In this document: positions 57,460 through 64,000 of the stretch, one piece after another
Layout: each line of letters starts with the position of its first letter
Position numbering within the stretch: position 1 is the stretch's first letter
Source: Ophiura sarsii
Taxonomy: Eukaryota > Echinodermata > Ophiuroidea > Amphilepidida > Ophiuridae
DNA: 64,000 nt
Direction of reading: 5' to 3'
Assembly: GCA_035610835.1 (NCBI GenBank)
Contig: CM069447.1
Location: 78,970,878 to 79,034,877, forward strand
Translations under genes and position numbers: made by a program
Notes under the pieces: model-generated
Told to the model about the DNA's origin: nothing
Database searches by the model: none
The model's input: the letters and a program-made list of their open reading frames with translations, nothing else

Positions 57460-60400
57460 CTTTCCACTGGTTGTCAAGAGCAGAATTGTGTGGAAAATCT
57501 GCTCGCAAATCTCCAACAGAACCAAATAACCCAATTTATATCACAAGGCGACTAGGTCATGCCGTTCTACTTGTCGCCAACAGGCTCGCTTAACACCTTT
57601 TCCTGATTCCGATACAGTATGACGCTGTGAGCGACAAATGTCGCCTTATCGCGCGTTGGGTTGACTACGAGTTTCAATATCATTATTCCTTAGTGAAAAT
57701 CCAATATTGTTACCGAACCTGGCATATACCTTACAGTTGACTCGCTTTCCTCATGACCGTACGTAATTGCATGCAATGCAAAACTAATCATGAACATTAT
57801 GTTTCAAAAAAAGTTGTATTGTCTAACATGGTAAAGATGAACAAAATGTGTCCTATATTTTAACCCCACTGTAAAATCTTGATTGATCAATATGTAAAAT
57901 GTAAAATGTTCCTTGTTTCTGAACTGAAAATCTGCCGCATGGCCAACTCATTTCAATCACATTACAATCAGTGGCGTATGAAGAATTCCTTGGTGGGGAG
58001 CAGGCTTTCAAATCCCCAAATGAATGTACACCATTTTGCTGTGTTCCTGAAAGACATGTGCGCGTAGCGCGCGAATGTTTTAACACTGTTACACGAATCT
58101 ACTCAATAATCTTGGTTTTAAACGAGTTTCTAAAATACGAATTTGGTTTCGATTCCCCAGCTGGTCACGAATTACAACACTACTTCTCAAATTTCGTAAG
58201 GACAAGTATGTATTATCTATATTTGAGCTAATATAGATGATTGAACGGTTTCGCGATACCCATAAACAATTCTCCAACACTACTTATTTTGCATTGTAGT
58301 TATAATTAATGAAACATGCTGCAACAACACCATTGTATCGACCTCAACGACCCAAATTACGCTTAACGTAATTATCAGTCGTGGTAGCTCAATGGATACT
58401 TAATTTACTAAAGTGAATGTACGCTTTAGTAAAGGACTTTTAAGTGATTGAGGAATAGCGGGGACATTGTTAAAGCAAGGTTCGGTTCAACTTCGAAACT
58501 TCACATTTTCCAATGCGTGTATAATCTCAAAATCTTGTGTATGATTTTCGAGTATTAATGACAATCAAAAATGGTCAAATAAGAATATGAAGTTTGTCTT
58601 CATGTTCTTATATGCCTTGTACGGATTCCCATCACTATGTGTCACAATCACGTACATTATACATACATATTATATTGTGTCGTGACGTTTATATTTTAAT
58701 TGTAGTCAACGTGTTAGTTTAATCATCGGTTGTTCCTAGAAATAGACTTTTATCGGGTCTACAATTGGAATTTGACACGGTTTCACGATATTATGCTGGT
58801 ATCTCGTGTCGATTGAATAAGACATTACTTTAAACGAACCAAGTTGTGATAACGTTATCAGAGTTTATGGCAATTTAATTCAGCAATGCTTTAGAGGGTC
58901 TTATAATTTTAATGTTTTGGAAAAATGCTAGTATGGTATTGTTTTTAGTTGATTGTATACATATTTATAATAGTTGAAGATTTAGCTGAGGAAGGGATAA
59001 ATTATGTGTAAAACAGTAATAACAAAAATTGTACTTAATTATTAACCTCATTTGACTGATTTAAATCATTTCGCTTCAATGTTCTAGGACTAACATAAAT
59101 AACTAAGACTATTCGGCGTTTCTTACCTAGATATAAATCCTAGCGGTATCATATTATTTATAAATAATCTAAAACTAGAATAATATTTATATAATCAAAA
59201 ACTATCTTGAGGATGACAGTCAATATGTTCCATATTTATACAATAATACGGATTATCTCGGTATAATCCGCTTATTTTGATATATTACACCCGGGGTTGT
59301 ACCTCGAAGTCAAATAAATTATACGCGATTACGAAAACTATTTGGCTAACAGTATAATACGGTATTCTAAATTCAAATCCACGACGCTACTTCAAAATGG
59401 TCAATATTGGACTTATTTCTGAAAAAAATAAATATATGTATAACCCTGGCCTGTAGACGATAACAAATACCTAGAGATTGAAATAAATGTGTTACGGAGT
59501 GATATTGATGATGTCTATGTTCGCATCTAAATCATCCGGATTTGTATTCGATTTACTTTCAAACATGTATTACCTTAATCGAATGCCCATACCCCTACAT
59601 ACATAATTATTAAAATGCTATATATGCATGTAGACGTATTCAGTTATACTGCAGCTGAGTTGGTATTATTTTTACAAATTGTTTTCTTGATTGATCAACG
59701 CTGAAGTGCGCAAGGTTAAGGCCACTTGCTCCATATCGAGTAATTATTAAATGGCGCCGGTGGGCCGAACAGTAATGATTGTAGTTAACAAAATAATGTA
59801 CACGAAGCCATCATTTATATTCACATAATGTTATCCCAATATTGAACTTGATTTATGATGTGTGATAAAACGATATTCATAAAACATACACGTTAATAAC
59901 GTCTGGACTTTCAAGCCGAGACGCTGTGATTTACTCTATAATAAACACAATGGAGTTCGTATCATTAATGGCGTGACGTAAAATCAATGATAATTGTAAT
60001 AGCACTGTCGTTGTGGTTAACGTCAATTTCACGGTTAAGTATGTACCGGGTTGGGTGATTACAGAACTGAAATTCCTTTTAGGTATAAATTGACGTGACA
60101 ATGTAGTTTAGCGAAGATTGTGAGTTGCAAATTTGAGTAGCAGCGATACGGCTATAATTATACCAACTCATTGGAAAGAACTATCTGCCGTACATTCCTG
60201 AGCAAGATGGCGTCTTGTATTTAAGTTACCCCGGGAAGGGTAAGTCGATTACCCTTCGTTTACTTCTTATAATAACGGTACACATGATCGTTTGATGCGG
60301 GTGTATTTCAGCTAGGTGTTTATATTCCACTTGAACATAATGATGTAAGATTTACTATCGTCGAACATTATGATAAACTATTTAATATCTACTCTAGAAT

Positions 60401-61840
60401 AATACATCATACCTAGCATTATGAGTCCCGAATGTATTAAATCATACGGTCCGTAAGAGACCTTATTGCATTTTGAAAATGGCTTGTTACGCTGCGAAGC
60501 ATTCTATGTAATGTAGAGAACCACTTCATAAAAATCTTATTTGATTATTCGCTCTATGGTCGTCAAGTGTTGTTATTGTTAGTAAGGTCATGCGAAGAAA
60601 TAAATAATGTCTAGTAGAGCGCAAACGATTGTCTATGGGGTAGATTTATATAAAGATTGGCTGAATTGCAAATATTCCAATGCTGATAAACCCCACAAAA
60701 CCTGTTACCGATGTGTCGTCGCTTTGTGTAAATAATCCATTAGAGTAAAGTGTTAGGTGCGGAATTTATTTAGGTTTATTGTGTTACAAAATGTGTTTAG
60801 CAAACATGTATGGGATTATTTGAGTAAGAAGCAGTCTCTATGTGTTTGTATTTGAAAAGCCGCAGTGTATATTAAATCCGTGGTTTAGCGCCTTTTGAAA
60901 GAGATATATTCATACTTATTAAGGAAAACGGATCGTGAGTTTTAAAGAAATAGGTAGTCACGACCTCTGCACAAAATTCTAAAGGTATGTTCTATGAAAT
61001 TTCGTTCAATTATCTACCATTCACACTAATTGATTTCGCTCCGTTGTCTAATTAGTAATTTGCCCTTTTTTTAAATCCACGAATTGTACGTGCCTGTGGG
61101 GAAAATTGAAATGAAAGCAAAGCGGAACTCGCACGCGCGGCATACCACACGAGTTCTATACCGCGATGACACCCATCCTTTATAACCCAGTAGGAAGCAC
61201 AGTAGGGCTCCAAAGTTTGATTATCGAAAGTGTATTACAGTATTGTAATTAAAGATCCACTGACTTGTTTTATGTTTCACATGCTTTAAAGTTCAAATAC
61301 TATACTACTGATGATGTCTTAGCAGTGTGGCTCGGGGTAGGAAAAACTACCTTAAACCAGCCTCGCCAAATATGTCACTTGTCCTATGCAATAATGTGTC
61401 AAAGTTGGCAATGCCTTAAGCTATTGGGTTCATTAAGATAACATCACCATCCATATATGTCTAATGATTCATTAATGCATTGTGTCAGGTTGGCCAAGCA
61501 TTATTTTATGATTCTTAGCACCTCAGCGCTTCTCCGTCATTTCATGTTATCCTAGTATAATTCTACCAGCTCATAAGTACTCGAATAATGTGGTGAACGA
61601 GAATAACAGAGGAAATGACTACCATTCATTTCCGCCACGCGCTACCTGCACCAGAAACTCTCTTGGAGAAATAAAAGTTATGACGTAAATACAATATAAT
61701 AACAGTGTATATGATGACACCAGTGCCAGAGAATGCAAGTCAAATCGATGGTAGTGAGAAAAATAGGCGAACCAGCCTGAAGCCAGCCCGAGTATTCCTA
61801 ATATAGAATTCCTCTCATTGTTTTGAAGATTGAAACCTAT
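57460..61840. other. Low-repeat region, no gene supported
   Basis: No long inverted or tandem repeats seen in 4.4 kb. Frames near 57853-58280 overlap on both strands with no motif. If the window contains intron or proximal intergenic sequence of a host gene, this is a likely place, but no exon could be identified. Confidence 0.4.
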
Positions 61841-61872
61841 ATTACCACTTACCTGCAAGAAACAGAAGAATA
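61841..61872 (-). promoter_or_regulatory. Juxtaposed 3'/5' splice-site motif (recursive splice site-like)
   Basis: On the minus strand a pyrimidine-rich run and TTTCTTGCAG are followed directly by GTAAGTGG, the junction lying between 61853 and 61852. Such a CAG|GTAAGT unit after a polypyrimidine stretch is the form of recursive splice sites in long introns. It may be coincidence; no minus-strand exons are identified. Confidence 0.3.
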
Positions 61873-62179
61873 CAGGTTTTACATAGTTGAATTAAAATAG
61901 ACGTGAGAGATAAATGTGTGTGTAACTTTGAACAGCCATGCAGTTTGCCCATATTGGACGGCGTAAGAACCATGAAGCGATAGAGGGGTTTGGTATTTAC
62001 ATCACAATATTATTGTCCGGTCTGAATCCTGGTATAGAAATAGACATTCCGTTAGCGCAATAGTAGTATATCGTCCAGGCAACACTTGCACAATTAGTGT
62101 GACTAGATGAGTGCATTTCAGTCATTTGACGGAGACGGAGCCTCTCTCCTTCGCGCGTGTATCTCGGTAAACGACCAGG

Positions 62180-62291
62180 TGACGTCGACAAGCTTATACA
62201 TATCACGTGACATTTTATTTAATGCTGCAGAGTGTATACCTCGAAGCGCCGCCGCCTGCGTTCAGTCCGCACTAAAGTAGTCAATTCAAAG
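62180..62291 (+). promoter_or_regulatory. Candidate promoter with non-coding first exon
   Basis: Within about 110 bp there is a CRE core TGACGTC (62180-62186), a palindromic E-box TCACGTGA (62203-62210), a GC-rich segment GCGCCGCCGCCTGCG (62246-62260), an initiator-like TTCAGTC (62261-62267) and a donor-like AAAG|GTAACT at 62291/62292. The cluster is unusual for this AT-rich window. No downstream exon is recognised. Inference only. Confidence 0.28.
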
Positions 62292-62299
62292 GTAACTTT

Positions 62300-63730
62300 A
62301 TTGCGTTTGATTGCTGGGAAGATAGAGGATGGTGGATAGTGGATATTCCTGTGTGTGTGCATGTGTGTATTATTGCAGTTCATTTGTATGCAATGAAATC
62401 AGAACCGCGGATAAGAGCAAGAGTATGATTGTGGTCATGGCATCACATGTCAAGAACCTTTAAGTCTTAAACAATCTTATTGTATAGCTGTCTAGCTGGA
62501 TGACCGATTACAAGGGGGCCCAAATTCTCCTCTGGGACGGGATATTATACTTTGGAATTGATTTAAAAATGCTAATGCGGATTATCTGAACATCTATTGC
62601 TATAATTTCGCTCGTTTTTTACTAGCGCGATGAGTATTATTTATGTGCTATCATTTTTGTTGATCCCCCTTAGGGAATAGTGATGTACAGATTATATAGG
62701 AGCTACTGTGATGATCGGAATAAACGTTCTTTGATGTATTAATCCGTTTGTGCAGCTGGTAACGCGCGTATCGGAGTAGTAAAATGTGTGTACCAAATTA
62801 TTACTCGAAAAAACCCAGAAAAGAGTCGGTGCTATTCATCTTTTCAAGCACATTCTGTTCTATAATAGTAGTCTCTCTATACATTTGTACCGCAACATCA
62901 CCATGTACATGTTGGTATCACAATTCAAATTAATCTCGTTATCACGAACGCATCTTTAATGACGATTAAAAAGGTTTGAGGCAAGACAAAGATGAGCGCT
63001 TTAGGGCATCAGTGAATGGAGCACTTGAGATGTTCTGCACACGTTTCTATAACGTCATTGTTCTTTTCACCGGTATGATTGGTGAATGTTGAGGTTATTT
63101 GAAAGCTTACCTACGGCGGAGATAATATCCACCGAAATTACAATTACCTATCTTCTTATGTATTCGTGCCTTGAAAATGAATTAACTTCTCAAGACGGTT
63201 GAACATATATTAATATCTCAAGACGGTTGTAAGGATTCTATTTTAAATATATTTTATTTGTTTTATGAAACCTATACATTGGTGATGCGATCTGTGAAAA
63301 CCCGTCGGATGTCGCCAGATGTGAACTAGGGATTATGGGTAAAAATTAAATTAAAACAAAGCTTATTTAAGTCACTTTTCTAATTAACCTTATACTAATT
63401 TATTGAACTATGTATCTTTTTTGGCCTGTTTTCATGATTTCTTCTTTTGTAGCTTTTTACAATCATCATTCATTTTTTGTAGTGATCGTAGAAAAATGAT
63501 CTAAACAGTTCTGTCTGTAATCAGCACAGTTTCAGCTTTCTTATGATATATATAGATATCTTTAATATGAAAAATCTTACCATGTGGCGTGTTTTCACAG
63601 ATCTCATCACATTAATGAAATGATAATATATTCTATTCATAATTCTCGGAATCGAATATTGAATTACGTTGCAGTATCCGTTATACATTGTGGTGTGCTT
63701 GAAATAGAGGTAACAACAGTTGCATTGTTT
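62300..63730. other. No gene or delimited element seen
   Basis: AT-rich, without phased repeats apart from a short duplication of CTCAAGACGGTTG (63191, 63217). Confidence 0.45.
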
Positions 63731-63738
63731 ATACTTAA

Positions 63739-63939
63739 CACTTTCCACGCGGCCATTATTTTTACCATATACAAAACAGATTTTATTACTCAACCAATAC
63801 TAGGCATGTTTGTACTTATTTCAATGCATTTTCCATGGTGTTTCCAAATATCGTTATGAAATTTAACAATGTTGACATTTTTGAAACATTTTGTGAAATT
63901 TGGGAATCTCGTCTGCAGCCGCCTGCCGCGTGGAAAGTG
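63739..63939 (+). mobile_element. MITE family M1, copy 7 (best preserved ends)
   Basis: TTAA at 63735-63738 and 63940-63943. Ends CACTTTCCACGCGGC and the complement of CACTTTCCACGCGGC are identical. Interior ACCATATACAAAACAGATTT, CAATACTAGGCATGTTTGTA and CATTTTTGAAACATTTTGTG. It lacks the ~35-bp CTTATCTCAA segment found in copies 1, 4 and 6, so it represents a shorter subfamily. Confidence 0.92.
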
Positions 63940-64000
63940 TTAATACGCATGAACATTTTGCTCTTTCGTAAAACATGTAAATCAATTGCACAATATCTAT

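Noticed and set aside
58379..58495. A-box-like TAGCTCAATGGA with a later GGTTCGGTTC
   Set aside because: The spacing is about 100 bp, with no foldable tRNA and no 3' SINE tail. Most likely coincidence.
60201..60225. AAGATGGCG, a strong Kozak/YY1-like start
   Set aside because: The frame closes after five codons, and a single short motif is insufficient to call a gene or promoter.
61619..61858. Minus-strand 79-codon frame with hydrophobic stretches next to the recursive-splice-like motif
   Set aside because: Its start overlaps the donor-like GTAAGT, it has no known family resemblance and is short. Without junction evidence it cannot be called an exon.

Overview
This is a eukaryotic, gene-poor, repeat-saturated window. 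I find no open reading frame that I can defend as a gene. The longest frames (about 156, 137, 128 and 124 codons) match no family I recognise, lie inside repeats or span visible duplications, and show no shared protein conservation. There is no operon structure, rRNA, CRISPR or prokaryotic signal. AT-rich base composition, abundant DNA-transposon MITEs, a tRNA-headed SINE and an L2-type LINE tail ending in (ATT)n suggest an invertebrate animal, perhaps a marine deuterostome or lophotrochozoan. That assignment is inference and the species cannot be named.

Layout. 0.3-1.0 kb is a diverged 172-182 bp tandem array rich in ACGTCGGC. 2-3.5 kb holds a Harbinger-like MITE (3-bp TWA duplication) and a hAT-type element (8-bp duplication) with a SINE nested in it. 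4.5-32.5 kb is a mosaic of long, diverged duplicated blocks, named here RX, RY, RT, RW and RU. The order RX-RW-RU occurs twice (10.1-15.0 kb and 23.5-32.5 kb), and one RX-RT block is inverted (16.85-18.54 kb). 28.07-29.25 kb is a transposon-like unit whose interior is a TTGGGTAA minisatellite. 34.4-44.5 kb holds a 51-bp minisatellite, three elements with long inverted repeats, an element with mirror-arranged GCGGACGTAC motifs, and a large inverted repeat (39.5-40.3 against 43.4-44.0 kb). 46.0-50.75 kb is an irregular array of another block (RV) with nested MITEs and a 35-base C run. From about 51.6 kb onward repeats thin out. 61.8-62.3 kb carries the only gene-related hints: a juxtaposed acceptor/donor motif on the minus strand and a possible promoter with first exon on the plus strand.

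The window mainly records transposition. At least seven copies of one TTAA-targeting MITE (family M1), two of another (K1), three of a TWA-targeting MITE (H1), and many singletons can be delimited by their inverted ends and target duplications. Several are confirmed by related empty sites inside the window. The most striking case is one TTAA target, empty in one RX copy, hit by M1 in a second copy and by K1 in a third.
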